A DNA stretch of 64,000 nt from Nocardiopsis sp. N85 (GTDB lineage: Bacteria > Actinomycetota > Actinomycetes > Streptosporangiales > Streptosporangiaceae). Positions 10,266-18,904 of the stretch are shown one piece after another. The translations under genes were made by a program, and so were the position numbers. The notes under the pieces are model-generated. The model searched no databases, was not told where the DNA came from, and was given only the letters and a program-made list of their open reading frames with translations. The first letter of the stretch is position 1. The number at the start of each line of letters is the position of its first letter. The DNA is taken from positions 682,001-746,000 of the forward strand of contig NZ_JARBUT010000001.1 of assembly GCF_028882275.1 (NCBI RefSeq), read 5' to 3'.

Positions 10266-11723
10266 ATGGCCGACCCCAAGGGTTTCTTGAAGATCACCGA
10301 ACGCGAGCTCCCCGTACACCGACCGGTGGACGTTCGCATTCAGGACTGGCGCGAGGTCTACGAGGACTTCGACCGAGGGACCGTCACCAAGCAGGCGTCC
10401 CGCTGCATGGACTGCGGCATCCCCTTCTGCCACAACGGCTGCCCGCTCGGCAACCTCATCCCCGAGTGGAACAACCTCGTCCACACCCACGACTGGGCCG
10501 AGGCGATCGAGCGGCTCCACGCCACCAACAACTTCCCCGAATTCACCGGCCGGCTGTGCCCCGCACCCTGCGAATCCGCCTGCGTGCTCGGCATCAACCA
10601 ACCCGCCGTCACCATCAAGAACGTCGAGGTCTCCATCATCGACCGCGCCTGGGAGGAGGGCTGGGTCAAGCCCCTGCCCCCCACCGTGCGCACCGGTAAG
10701 AAGATCGCCGTCGTGGGCTCCGGCCCGGCCGGACTGGCCGCCGCCCAACAGCTCACCCGCGCCGGCCACGACGTCACCGTCTACGAACGCGCCGACCGCG
10801 TCGGCGGCCTGCTCCGCTACGGCATCCCCGAGTTCAAGATGGAGAAGCGGCACATCGACCGCCGCGTCGCCCAGATGACCGCCGAGGGCACGGAGTTCCG
10901 CACGAGCACCGACATCGGCGTCGACATCACCGTCGAGGAACTGCGCGCCGACAACGACGCCGTCGTTCTCACCGGCGGTGCCACCGCCTGGCGCGACCTG
11001 CCCGTCCCCGGCCGCGAACTCGCCGGCGTGTACCAGGCCATGGAGTACCTGCCCCAGGCCAACCGCGTCCAGTTCGGCGACTACGACCGCGCTCCCATCC
11101 ACGCCGAGGGCAAGCACGTCGTCGTCATCGGCGGCGGCGACACCGGCGCCGACTGCGTCGGCACCGCCCACCGCCAGGGCGCCGCCGGCGTCACACAGCT
11201 TGAGATCATGCCCAAGCCGCCCGTCCACCGACCCGACGCACAGCCCTGGCCCACCATGCCCATGCTGTACAAGGTCACCAGCGCCCACGAAGAGGGCGGC
11301 AAGCGCCTCTACTCCGTCAACACCCTGGAGTTCCTCGGCGACGACGACGGCCACGTACGCGCCCTCAAGCTCGTCGAGGTCAAGCGCACCGGCAAGGGCT
11401 TCGAACCCGTCGAGGGCACCGAACGCGAGATCCCCGCCGACCTCGTCACCCTCGCCATGGGCTTCGTCGGCCCCCAGAAGGAGGGCATGATCGAGCAGCT
11501 CGGCGTCGACCTCGACGGACGCGGCAACGTCGTCCGCGACACCGACTACCGGACCAGCGTCGACGGCGTCTACTGCGCCGGCGACATGGGCCGCGGCCAG
11601 TCCCTCATCGTCTGGGCCATCGCCGAGGGGCGCTCCGCGGCCGCCGCCGTCGACCGCGACCTCACCGGCCGGGACGGCGAACTGCCCGTCGCCATCCCGC
11701 CCACCGCCCGACCCCTCGTCTGA
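10266..11723 (+). CDS. gltD: Glutamate synthase (NADPH), small subunit
   Basis: GltD passes electrons from NADPH through FAD to the GltB iron-sulfur and FMN centres. 485 aa, normal length. N-terminal cysteine clusters CMDCGIPFCHNGCP and CPAPCESAC are the 4Fe-4S ligands. The FAD-binding GxGxxG motif is VVGSGPAGLAAAQQL and the NADPH-binding one is VIGGGDTGADCVG. The C-terminus has the YCAGDMGRGQSLIVWA FAD-contact motif. A Shine-Dalgarno (GAGAGGAGG) precedes the ATG. It is transcribed with gltB, and the unit ends at a strong hairpin. Confidence 0.98.
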   Translation: MADPKGFLKITERELPVHRPVDVRIQDWREVYEDFDRGTVTKQASRCMDCGIPFCHNGCPLGNLIPEWNNLVHTHDWAEAIERLHATNNFPEFTGRLCPAPCESACVLGINQPAVTIKNVEVSIIDRAWEEGWVKPLPPTVRTGKKIAVVGSGPAGLAAAQQLTRAGHDVTVYERADRVGGLLRYGIPEFKMEKRHIDRRVAQMTAEGTEFRTSTDIGVDITVEELRADNDAVVLTGGATAWRDLPVPGRELAGVYQAMEYLPQANRVQFGDYDRAPIHAEGKHVVVIGGGDTGADCVGTAHRQGAAGVTQLEIMPKPPVHRPDAQPWPTMPMLYKVTSAHEEGGKRLYSVNTLEFLGDDDGHVRALKLVEVKRTGKGFEPVEGTEREIPADLVTLAMGFVGPQKEGMIEQLGVDLDGRGNVVRDTDYRTSVDGVYCAGDMGRGQSLIVWAIAEGRSAAAAVDRDLTGRDGELPVAIPPTARPLV

Positions 11724-11738
11724 CCCACGGGGCGCACC

Positions 11739-11775
11739 GTACGGGGCGCGCGGGATCCTCCCGCGCGCCCCGTAC
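11739..11775 (+). terminator. Terminator of the gltBD operon
   Basis: A perfect 17-bp inverted repeat (11739-11755 with 11759-11775) with a 3-nt loop begins 16 bases after the gltD stop. Confidence 0.85.
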
Positions 11776-11899
11776 GCGTACCCGCCGTGACGTTGTACAC
11801 CGGTGACCCCACCGTGTCGGACCCCCGACCCCGGCCCCGTCACAATGGAACCCCGGCCCCCGACCCCGGCGCCCCCCACCCCCCACGGGAGCAACGACC

Positions 11900-12283
11900 A
11901 TGGTCTACCGCCTCATCGGCGACGCCGCCATGCTCTTCCACTTCGCGTTCATCCTCTACGTCGCCCTCGGCGGCTTCATCGCCTGGAGGTGGCCCCGCAC
12001 CTTCTGGATCCACCTCGGCGTCGCCCTCTACGGCCTGGCCATCAGCATCGTCGGTTGGACCTGCCCCCTCACCCACGTCGAGAACTGGGGCCGTGAGAAC
12101 GCCGGACAGGCCGGACTCACCGAGGAGGGCTTCATCGACCACTACCTCACCGGTGTCATCTACCCCGCCGACGACCTCCGCCTGGTCCAGACGGGCGTCG
12201 GCGTGGCCGTCGTCCTCTCCTGGGTCGTCCTCGCCGTCCTCACCCGCCGCCGCGCCCGCGCCGAGAGCACCACCGCGACCTGA
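11900..12283 (+). CDS. DUF2784 family small membrane protein, copy 1
   Basis: 127 aa integral membrane protein with three to four hydrophobic helices. The family pattern is clear: LIGDAAMLFHFAFILYVALG at the N-terminus, AWRWPRTFWIHLGVALYG, then CPLTHVENWGRENAG and GFIDHYLTGVIYP. Function is unknown for the family. ATG at 11900 has GGGAGC upstream (about 11886-11891). It is followed 34 bases later by a close paralog at 12318. A short Arg-rich, Thr-rich tail ends the protein. Confidence 0.8.
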   Translation: MVYRLIGDAAMLFHFAFILYVALGGFIAWRWPRTFWIHLGVALYGLAISIVGWTCPLTHVENWGRENAGQAGLTEEGFIDHYLTGVIYPADDLRLVQTGVGVAVVLSWVVLAVLTRRRARAESTTAT

Positions 12284-12305
12284 CCCTTTCGAGACCCGCG
12301 ACGCC

Positions 12306-12311
12306 TACCAT
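12306..12311 (+). promoter_or_regulatory. Candidate -10 box (TACCAT) for a leaderless transcript
   Basis: TACCAT lies exactly 6 nt before the ATG at 12318, with no Shine-Dalgarno. The spacing puts the likely transcription start on the A of ATG. Confidence 0.4.
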
Positions 12312-12317
12312 CGGACC

Positions 12318-12686
12318 ATGGCCTACAGGCTCATCGCCGACACGGCCATGGTCCTCCACATGGCCTTCCTCGCCTATGTCGTCCTCGGCGGCTTCATCGC
12401 CTGGAGGTGGCCCCGCACCTTCTGGATCCACCTCGGGGTCGCCCTCTACGCCTTCGGCATCGTCCTCATCGGCTGGGAGTGCCCCCTCACCCACGTCGAA
12501 CGATGGGGCCGCGACCGGGCCGGCCAGGAGGGCCTGCCCCCCACCGGATTCATCGACCACTACTTCACCGGTGTGGTCTACCCGGAGGAGCACCTGGGCA
12601 CCGTCCGCCTCGCGGCCGCCCTCCTCATCCTCCTCACCTGGACGGTCCTCGCCGTCCGCGGCGCGCACCGCCTCCATCGCACGTAA
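12318..12686 (+). CDS. DUF2784 family small membrane protein, copy 2
   Basis: 122 aa, tandem paralog of 11900-12283; the blocks AWRWPRTFWIHLGVALY and CPLTHVERWGRDRAG match copy 1 almost exactly, and GFIDHYFTGVVYPEEHLG follows. Hydrophobic helices are at about residues 5-28, 35-55 and 95-115. ATG at 12318 is chosen because the conserved N-terminus MAYRLIADTAMVLH aligns with copy 1; the frame stays open far upstream in GC-rich DNA, which is not meaningful. No Shine-Dalgarno; a TACCAT box 6 nt upstream suggests a leaderless mRNA, so this copy may be expressed separately from copy 1. Confidence 0.8.
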   Translation: MAYRLIADTAMVLHMAFLAYVVLGGFIAWRWPRTFWIHLGVALYAFGIVLIGWECPLTHVERWGRDRAGQEGLPPTGFIDHYFTGVVYPEEHLGTVRLAAALLILLTWTVLAVRGAHRLHRT

Positions 12687-12737
12687 AGAACACGAATGGA
12701 TTGATCGACGGCGCGGGACCCCGTTCACCCCCAGGGG

Positions 12738-12743
12738 TACCGT
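12738..12743 (+). promoter_or_regulatory. Candidate -10 box (TACCGT) for a leaderless transcript
   Basis: TACCGT is 6 nt before the ATG at 12750 and there is no ribosome binding site; same layout as several other genes in the window. Confidence 0.4.
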
Positions 12744-12749
12744 TCCGAC

Positions 12750-13688
12750 ATGAGCGTTGTGACCTGGGAATCCTTCCTCGCGGCCGAACACTTCATCATG
12801 CGCACCGCCCGGCTCCTCGACCGGCACCGGTTCGCCTACCACTTCCAGGCCGGACCCGCGCAGCCCGTCCGCTCCGCCCTCTCCGCCTACCGCAACATCG
12901 ACGGCGGCTACGGCAACGCCCTCGACCCCGACCTGCGCGGACACGCCAGCCAACCCCTGGCCGTCGACACCGCCCTGCGCGTCCTCGACGAACTCGGCCC
13001 CGTCCCCCATGACCTCGGCCAGGGCATCTGCCGCCACCTCGCCGCCGTCGCCGCCCCCGACGGCGGCCTCCCACCCGTCACCTCCGCCGTCCGCCACACC
13101 GAATCCGCCCCCTGGTGGCGCCAACGCACCGACTTCGGCCCCGACCTCGCCCTCACCGCCTCCGTCACCGGCCGCCTCCACCGGCACAACATCACCCACC
13201 CCTGGCGCGACCGCGCCACCGCCTACTGCTGGAAGCACATCGACGCGCTCCACTGGACCGAACCCCACGAGGCCGTCGGCATCTGCGCCTTCCTCCAACA
13301 CGTCCCCGACCGGCCCCGGGCCCTCCACACCATCAACCGGCTGTCCACCATGATCCGGGCCGCCGTCAACGTCCGACCCGCCGACGGCGCGGGCGTCCCG
13401 GGACCCCGCTCCGCCGCTCCCCGCCACCACGTCCACACACCCCTGGACCTGGCGCCCGACCCCTCCTGCATCGCCCGTCCCCTGTTCACCGACTCCGAGA
13501 TCGACGACGCCCTCGAACGCCTCGAACGCACCCAACGCCCCGACGGTGGCTGGGACACCTCCTGGGACCACTGGGACACCGCCGCCACCCTCGAACTCGA
13601 AGGCATGCGCACCGTCCAACGGCTCCGTGTCCTCCGTGCCTACGGCCGCCTCGCGCCGACCCTCCCCACCCCCCGACGCGACCGCTGA
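12750..13688 (+). CDS. Prenyltransferase/terpene-cyclase-fold (alpha/alpha toroid) hypothetical protein
   Basis: 312 aa, soluble. It contains QW-like repeat features of the squalene-cyclase/prenyltransferase fold: YRNIDGGYGNALDPDL near residue 50, PDGGLPPV near 105 and ERTQRPDGGWDTSWDHWD near 265. The DxDD motif of class II cyclases is not seen, so cyclase activity is not supported. Proteins of this type are common and uncharacterised in actinobacteria. It stands alone, 63 bases after the DUF2784 pair and ahead of pyk. Start ATG at 12750 is supported by a -10-like box 6 nt upstream. Confidence 0.7.
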   Translation: MSVVTWESFLAAEHFIMRTARLLDRHRFAYHFQAGPAQPVRSALSAYRNIDGGYGNALDPDLRGHASQPLAVDTALRVLDELGPVPHDLGQGICRHLAAVAAPDGGLPPVTSAVRHTESAPWWRQRTDFGPDLALTASVTGRLHRHNITHPWRDRATAYCWKHIDALHWTEPHEAVGICAFLQHVPDRPRALHTINRLSTMIRAAVNVRPADGAGVPGPRSAAPRHHVHTPLDLAPDPSCIARPLFTDSEIDDALERLERTQRPDGGWDTSWDHWDTAATLELEGMRTVQRLRVLRAYGRLAPTLPTPRRDR

Positions 13689-13815
13689 ACACCCCTGGGG
13701 CCACCACCGCGAAAGCCCCACGGAACCGTTGGTGCACAGCCCGGATCCACCTTCCCGCAGCCTGAGATACGTCCATTCGCAACCTGGTTTAGACCACTGC
13801 ATCCCCCGGACGCTC

Positions 13816-13821
13816 TAAAGT
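13816..13821 (+). promoter_or_regulatory. Candidate -10 box (TAAAGT) of pyk
   Basis: TAAAGT is 7 nt upstream of the GTG at 13829. No Shine-Dalgarno is present, so the pyk mRNA may be leaderless. No clear -35 is seen. Confidence 0.4.
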
Positions 13822-13828
13822 GTTATCC

Positions 13829-15262
13829 GTGACACGTCGAGCAAAGATCGTCGCGACCCTCGGTCCCGCCACTTCGAGCCCGGAGATCCTCCGCAAGCTC
13901 GTCCACGCCGGACTGGACGTCGCCCGACTCAACCTCAGCCACGGAACCCACGACGACCACAGCGCCAACCTCGCCACCCTGCGAGCGGCCGCCGAGGACG
14001 TCGGACGAGCGGTCGGCGTCCTCGCCGACCTCCAAGGACCCAAGATCCGCGTCGGCACCTTCGCCGACGGCCCCGTCGAACTCAACGTCGGGGACGAGTT
14101 CACCATCACCATCGATGACGTCCCCGGTGACGCGCACCGCGTCTCCACCACCTACAAGAGCCTGCCCAACGACGTCCGACCCGGCGACCGCGTCCTCATC
14201 GACGACGGACGCATCGTGCTGGAGTGCACCAAGACCACCGGCAGCGACGTCCACACCCGGGTCGTCTACGGCGGCGTCGTCTCCAACCACAAGGGACTCA
14301 ACCTCCCCGGAGTCGCCGTCAGCGTCCCCGCCCTCACTCAAAAGGATGAGGACGACCTGCGCTGGGCCCTGCGCAACCGCGTCGACATGGTCGCCCTCTC
14401 CTTCGTCCGCAGTCCCGCGGACGCCGAGGAGTGCCACCGCATCATGGACGAGGAGGGCCTCACGGTGCCCCTCATCGCCAAGATCGAGAAGCCCCAGGCC
14501 GTCGAACGCCTCCAGGACATCATCGAGGTCTTCGACGCCGTCATGGTCGCCCGCGGCGACCTCGGCGTCGAACTGCCCCTCGAAAACGTCCCCATGGTGC
14601 AGAAACGCGCCGTCGAACGCTGTCGCGACAAGGCCAAACCGGTCATCGTCGCCACGCAGATGCTCGAATCCATGATCGGAGCCCCCCGGCCCACCCGCGC
14701 CGAGGCCTCCGACGTCGCCAACGCCGTCCTCGACGGCGCCGACGCCGTCATGCTCTCCGGAGAGACCAGCGTCGGCAAGTACCCCGTCGAGACCGTCGAG
14801 ACCATGGCCCGCATCATCAGCGCCGCCGAGCAGGAGTCCCTGCGCGCCTCGCACATCCTCAACCGGGTGCCCGAGACCACCGGCGGGGCCATCGCCCGCG
14901 CCGCCGCGGAGATCGGCGCCACCATCGGCGCCAAGGCGCTCGTGGCCTTCACCATGTCCGGTGAGACCGCCCGCCGCCTCGCGCGCTACCGGTCGCCCAT
15001 CCCGCTCCTGGCGTTCACCACCGAGAACGCCACCCGCGGACGCCTCTCCCTGACCTGGGGAGTGGAGACCAACCTCGTCCCCTGGGTCGACAACACCGAC
15101 GACATGGTCCGCCAGGTCGAGAGCGAACTGCTCCAACTCGGTGACTACACCAAGGGCGACAAGGTCGTCATCGTGGCCGGCAGCCCGCCCGGGACCACCG
15201 GTTCCACCAACTCCCTGCGCGTCCACCGCCTCGGCGACACCGTCGCCCTCGACGGCGTCTGA
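13829..15262 (+). CDS. pyk: Pyruvate kinase
   Basis: Converts phosphoenolpyruvate and ADP to pyruvate and ATP, the last glycolytic step. 477 aa, normal length. N-terminal VTRRAKIVATLGPATSS and LNLSHGTHDDH bind phosphate; the B domain follows near residue 75. The active-site signature is PLIAKIEKPQAVE (about residues 213-225), with the metal-binding glutamate inside it, then VARGDLGVELP and MLESMIGAPRPTRAE. The C-terminal regulatory domain ends at the stop. GTG at 13829 is preferred over an in-frame GTG 9 bases upstream because family proteins begin with TRRAKIV, and a -10 box fits a leaderless start there. Confidence 0.97.
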   Translation: MTRRAKIVATLGPATSSPEILRKLVHAGLDVARLNLSHGTHDDHSANLATLRAAAEDVGRAVGVLADLQGPKIRVGTFADGPVELNVGDEFTITIDDVPGDAHRVSTTYKSLPNDVRPGDRVLIDDGRIVLECTKTTGSDVHTRVVYGGVVSNHKGLNLPGVAVSVPALTQKDEDDLRWALRNRVDMVALSFVRSPADAEECHRIMDEEGLTVPLIAKIEKPQAVERLQDIIEVFDAVMVARGDLGVELPLENVPMVQKRAVERCRDKAKPVIVATQMLESMIGAPRPTRAEASDVANAVLDGADAVMLSGETSVGKYPVETVETMARIISAAEQESLRASHILNRVPETTGGAIARAAAEIGATIGAKALVAFTMSGETARRLARYRSPIPLLAFTTENATRGRLSLTWGVETNLVPWVDNTDDMVRQVESELLQLGDYTKGDKVVIVAGSPPGTTGSTNSLRVHRLGDTVALDGV

Positions 15263-15338
15263 CACGCGTCATCCGGTGTCCGGTCCGGGACGTATGAGCC
15301 GCGTCCACGGGCCGGGGCCGGATGTGGGGGCACCCTCG

Positions 15339-15517
15339 GAACACGCCCTGGGGCCTGTTCTCGAATGCTCTTCCGCGCCCTCGGGGGACGGGGTTCCGGC
15401 GGCCCGGAGTGAACGTCCGGGGAACGAGGGCGTGAGCGCGGGGGAGAAGGCTCCCGTTCTCCGGGCGCGCCGAGCACGGCCCGAAGCGGGGCGGAGGTTC
15501 GAAGGAACACGCCCTAG
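15339..15517. repeat. Palindromic repeat / MITE-like element, copy 1
   Basis: Three copies of a GAACACGCCCT motif: forward at 15339, inverted at 15349-15360 (together a near-perfect 22-bp palindrome) and forward at 15503-15513. Seen as an element, 15348-15517 (170 bp) has imperfect terminal inverted repeats of about 18 bp. Its right end supplies the stop codon of the DUF1266 gene on the minus strand. The interior has no gene. A related arrangement occurs at 32359-32503. Confidence 0.45.
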
Positions 15518-16473
15518 CGGTGGGTCTCCTGCTCCTGGCCGCCCGTCTCGGGCAGCACCCGCTCCAACGGCATGTCCCATGGCAGCAGGTTCCACGGGCT
15601 GCGCGGATCCTCGGTGAGCAGGCCCAACGCCGCCCACACCCGGTCCGTCCCGCCGTGATCGCCCTCCACACCCTTCTCCGGCCACAACAGGTAACCGGCG
15701 TGGAAGGCCATCGACAGCTGCTGCCACGACGAGTACCGTCGCTGGAGATCCGACGCCACCCGGCGCAACGTCGTCTGCGACTCCACCGGACTCAACCAGT
15801 CCAGCGTGGCACCACCGCACACCAGGCGGATCACGTGCACCGACTTCCACCACTGGTACGCGCCGATGATCACCGTCTCATCGCCCTCGGCCACACCCGT
15901 GACCATCCGCAGCCGGTGCACCTGCTCCGGCGACAGGGGCACCTGCTCACCGGTGGTGCGACCGCCCTGGTCGAGCGGCAGCCGCGACCGGGCCGACCCG
16001 GCCGCCAGGTCCACCACCAGGTCCACCGAGGGACCGGTGTGCAACTCGCCCATCTGCCGGTCGATCGCCGCCAGCAACGACTCCCGATCGGTCACGTTCC
16101 ACTGGCGCTCCAGCAGCCGCCGGTAGGGCCGCCGCAACGTCGGCCGCGCCACCACGTCCCAGGGTTCGGCCAGCGCCACCCGGAACGGCGCGGCCACCGC
16201 GGCCGCCCACCGCTCGGTGCTGAGCGGGGCGTCCGCGTCCTTGGTGCGCAACGTCGGGGACTCGCGGGAACCGAGCACCAGCTCGACGAAGGAACCGACG
16301 GCCAGCGCCACCGCCGGCGGGAACGCCCACCCGGGCGCCACCGCCACGAGCACGACCACGAGCAACGCGACCGGTGTCAACAGCCACGGCCGACGCCGCC
16401 CGGACCCCCAGGCCACCACGACCCAGGCGCCGATCACCAGTGCGCCGAACACCCCGGCCGCCGCGGTCAGCAC
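15514..16473 (-). CDS. DUF1266 family membrane protein
   Basis: 319 aa. Two or three N-terminal hydrophobic segments (VLTAAAGVFGALVIGAWVVV, then LLTPVALLVVVLVAVAPGWA) anchor a ~230-residue cytoplasmic domain. That domain ends in the DUF1266 pattern AYQWWKSVHVIRLVCGGATL, then RRYSSWQQLSMAFHAGYLLW. Function of the family is unknown. GTG at 16473 was chosen because a strong purine-rich ribosome site (AGGAGAGGAG on the minus strand, 16480-16489) lies 7 nt upstream; the frame is open to 16551. The TAG stop falls in a dispersed repeat. It converges with pyk. Confidence 0.65.
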   Translation of the reverse strand: MLTAAAGVFGALVIGAWVVVAWGSGRRRPWLLTPVALLVVVLVAVAPGWAFPPAVALAVGSFVELVLGSRESPTLRTKDADAPLSTERWAAAVAAPFRVALAEPWDVVARPTLRRPYRRLLERQWNVTDRESLLAAIDRQMGELHTGPSVDLVVDLAAGSARSRLPLDQGGRTTGEQVPLSPEQVHRLRMVTGVAEGDETVIIGAYQWWKSVHVIRLVCGGATLDWLSPVESQTTLRRVASDLQRRYSSWQQLSMAFHAGYLLWPEKGVEGDHGGTDRVWAALGLLTEDPRSPWNLLPWDMPLERVLPETGGQEQETHR

Positions 16474-16872
16474 CCGTTGCTCCTCTCCTGAGAACCCGCC
16501 TCCGATTCTCAAGGATCCTCGAAGCCCGCCCGCGCGGGCGACCGAACCCACGGGTTGTACTCAGGTTGTGGCCGTGATGTGACCGGTTGGACCCGCCTTG
16601 CCCGGGCATGAAGTGACAAACGGCCCTTTTCGTCCCGAACCGGCCGGGTAGTTACAGAGGTTGCGCGCAGCCAGAACCGGGCACCGAACCCACCGCCCCC
16701 AGTCCGGTCGTGACGCACGTCGGTCGACGTCCGCCGTCGGCCACCGCGACAGGGGAGAGGGCCGACCGGGCCGCCCCCGGCGCCGCCTCCACGACCACGC
16801 GCTCCACGCCGGCGGCCACCGCGAACGGAGGCCCCGGAAAACGGCTCGACGGACCCACCGTGCCCTGACACG
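16474..16872. other. Intergenic region between divergent genes
   Basis: About 400 bases with no supported gene. Contains an 8-bp stem hairpin (16855-16862 with 16869-16876) that reaches into the possible GTG start at 16873. No clear promoter was found. Confidence 0.3.
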
Positions 16873-16881
16873 GTGGCCCCC

Positions 16882-17829
16882 ATGACGAACCTCGAACTCC
16901 TGACCGCCGCGGACGTACGACTCATGCAGGGTCTGGCGCAGCGCGTCACCGCCACCCGCCCGGACCTGGTCAACGCGGACGCGGCGTTCGGCGAACTGGC
17001 CTGGAACTGGGGCAAGGGGCACGCCGCCGACGGCGCGACCTGGCCCCGGCGGCTGTGGTTCTCCGACGGCGACCTGATCGCGTGGGCCTGGGCCCACCTT
17101 CCGCGCCGGGTGAGACTGAGCGACGGGTCGGTGAAGGACGTCACCGGCGCCCACCTGGTGTACCAGGTCCATCCCGACCACGCCGGGCTGGTCGACGAGG
17201 TGATCGACTGGTACGACGGCACGGCGGCGGGCCTCGAACGCACGGTGGTGCCCGGCGCCGCCGACGCGTTCGCCCTGGAGCGGTGGGCCGCGCACGGCTA
17301 CGGGACCGACCCGTCCTCCCTCGGGGACACCGGCTCCTGGACCCTGCTCAACGAGCGGGACCTCACCGACCTGGAACGGCCGGTCCTGCCGGACGGATTC
17401 CGGTTCCGCACCGCCGACGAGGTCGGCCCCCAGGCCGCGGTCCGGGCCCACCTGGACGCCTGGGCCCCCTCGGCGTACACGATCGAGTCCTACCGGGGCG
17501 TCCGGGACACGGAGGCCTACCGCGGCGACCTGCACGTCCTGGTGGAGGCGCCGGACGGAACGTTGGCCTCCTCGACGATCATGTGGCTCGACGAGGCGAA
17601 CAGGACCGCCCAGTTCGAGCCGGTCGGGACGCATCGGGACCACCGGCGCAGGGGGCTGGCGAGGGCGATGCTCCTGCACGGAATGCACCTGGCGCGGGCG
17701 GCCGGGGCCACGCACATGACGGTCGCCTGCCTGGGGGCGCCGGGGCATCCCCGTGCGCGCGGGCTGTACCACGGCGTCGGGTTCCGCGAGTTCACCCGGG
17801 ACGCGCCGCTCGTCAAGACCGCGGGCTGA
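16882..17829 (+). CDS. GNAT family N-acetyltransferase
   Basis: 315 aa with one clear C-terminal GNAT domain. Motif A is PVGTHRDHRRRGLARAMLLHG (acetyl-CoA binding, R/Q-x-x-G-x-A type), preceded by a beta strand with SSTIMWLDEANRTAQ and followed by GHPRARGLYHGVGFREF. The N-terminal half looks like a second, degenerate GNAT lobe (NWGKGHAADGATWPRR, HPDHAGLVDEVIDWY), as in two-domain GNATs. Substrate unknown. An in-frame GTG at 16873 is an alternative start; no good ribosome site precedes either. Stands alone. Confidence 0.8.
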   Translation: MTNLELLTAADVRLMQGLAQRVTATRPDLVNADAAFGELAWNWGKGHAADGATWPRRLWFSDGDLIAWAWAHLPRRVRLSDGSVKDVTGAHLVYQVHPDHAGLVDEVIDWYDGTAAGLERTVVPGAADAFALERWAAHGYGTDPSSLGDTGSWTLLNERDLTDLERPVLPDGFRFRTADEVGPQAAVRAHLDAWAPSAYTIESYRGVRDTEAYRGDLHVLVEAPDGTLASSTIMWLDEANRTAQFEPVGTHRDHRRRGLARAMLLHGMHLARAAGATHMTVACLGAPGHPRARGLYHGVGFREFTRDAPLVKTAG

Positions 17830-17993
17830 GGACCGGTCGGCGCGGACGAGGGCGGGGCGCACGTCCGTCCATCTCCCCGGAGGGTCCTCGATGGGCGGCC
17901 GACGGCGCCTTCCCTCGCGGCGACTCCTCCTCCGGCCTCGCGATGAACGCGCCGTGACTCCGCTCGCGACGGGCGGCACCCACGGGACACGCC

Positions 17994-18794
17994 TCAACTC
18001 TTCGGCCCCACGAACGTGTCGAGTCGCGCGACGGCGTCCCTTCGGGCGACGGAGACGGAGATCTTGTCCCGGTGCGGGGGCCTGCGTTGCACGCGGACCC
18101 TCCAGGGGATCTCCAAGAGGTCGAGGGCGTCGGTGAACAGGTCGACGATGTCCCGGGAGGCGTTGACGAACTCGTACCGGGGGTACTCGTGGTACCTCCA
18201 GCCTTCGGGGGTGAGGCGGCGCACCCGGTTGATCCCCCGCCAGCCGTCGGAGTGGATCAGACCTTTGACGAACTCCTCCGGGTGGACGCGCACGATCTCC
18301 CGCTGCCAGGGTTCCAGCGTGATGGTCCGCTCGTGCTTCTTGCCGGGGCCGTGCTGGGGGAACAGGCAGGGCCAGTGTTTCCAGTCCGAGTACACCTCGG
18401 TGCAGCCCGTGCGCTGGGCTCGTCCGATGGAATGGCCGGGTAGGACCATGCCCATGGAGACCGCGCACTCGTCCATGAGTCCGGGCCACATGTCGGTGCG
18501 GGAGACGCGCAGTCGCCACACACCGCGGGTGCCGTCGCCGGTGGGGCTGATGGTCCCATCGCCCAGATAGAGACCCAGAAGGTGGCCGTAGGCCCGGAGG
18601 TCGGTGGGAGGTCGAGGGATCGGCTCGCAGCGAGGGCACTCGCCGTTGTCACGGTACTTCTCTATGAGGGAGCGATTTCGAGACCAGGATCGGAGCGTGG
18701 CGCAACTGATGCCCAGGCTTCGGGAGACTTCGGCCTGCGATAGCCCCGTGTCCAGCATGGAGACCGCCGAGCGGCGGATGTGGGATGAGTACAT
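17994..18794 (-). CDS. HTH plus LAGLIDADG (DOD-type) protein
   Basis: 266 aa. Residues ~5-45 form a helix-turn-helix (GLSQAEVSRSLGISCATLRSW), followed by a CPRC pair (possible metal site). Two LAGLIDADG-like motifs follow: LLGLYLGDGTIS near residue 73 and FVKGLIHSDGWRG near 170, each with an acidic residue at the catalytic place. Family knowledge: free-standing LAGLIDADG proteins are homing endonucleases or their regulatory descendants; HTH-fused forms are frequent in streptomycetes. It lies directly downstream of a tRNA gene on the same strand. No intein or intron flanks it. It could be a DNA-cutting enzyme or a DNA-binding regulator; the sequence alone does not decide. Confidence 0.7.
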   Translation of the reverse strand: MYSSHIRRSAVSMLDTGLSQAEVSRSLGISCATLRSWSRNRSLIEKYRDNGECPRCEPIPRPPTDLRAYGHLLGLYLGDGTISPTGDGTRGVWRLRVSRTDMWPGLMDECAVSMGMVLPGHSIGRAQRTGCTEVYSDWKHWPCLFPQHGPGKKHERTITLEPWQREIVRVHPEEFVKGLIHSDGWRGINRVRRLTPEGWRYHEYPRYEFVNASRDIVDLFTDALDLLEIPWRVRVQRRPPHRDKISVSVARRDAVARLDTFVGPKS

Positions 18795-18866
18795 ACCGTG
18801 CAGGGTCGCTCACACCTAGGACAATATGGCGGCGTCTCCCCAGGTCATGGGTGGTATGTCTGAAAT

Positions 18867-18898
18867 GACGAAAGCCGCCCGATCGGGCGGCTTTCGTC
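18867..18898 (-). terminator. Terminator downstream of the tRNA
   Basis: A perfect 32-bp palindrome centred on GATC. It starts 6 bases beyond the 3' end of the minus-strand tRNA and 73 bases before the HTH/LAGLIDADG gene. Confidence 0.8.
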
Positions 18899-18904
18899 TG
18901 CTTG

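Noticed and set aside
17994..18794. Intein or group I intron at the LAGLIDADG gene
   Set aside because: No host gene is interrupted, and no splice-motif ends or intron structure are seen around it.
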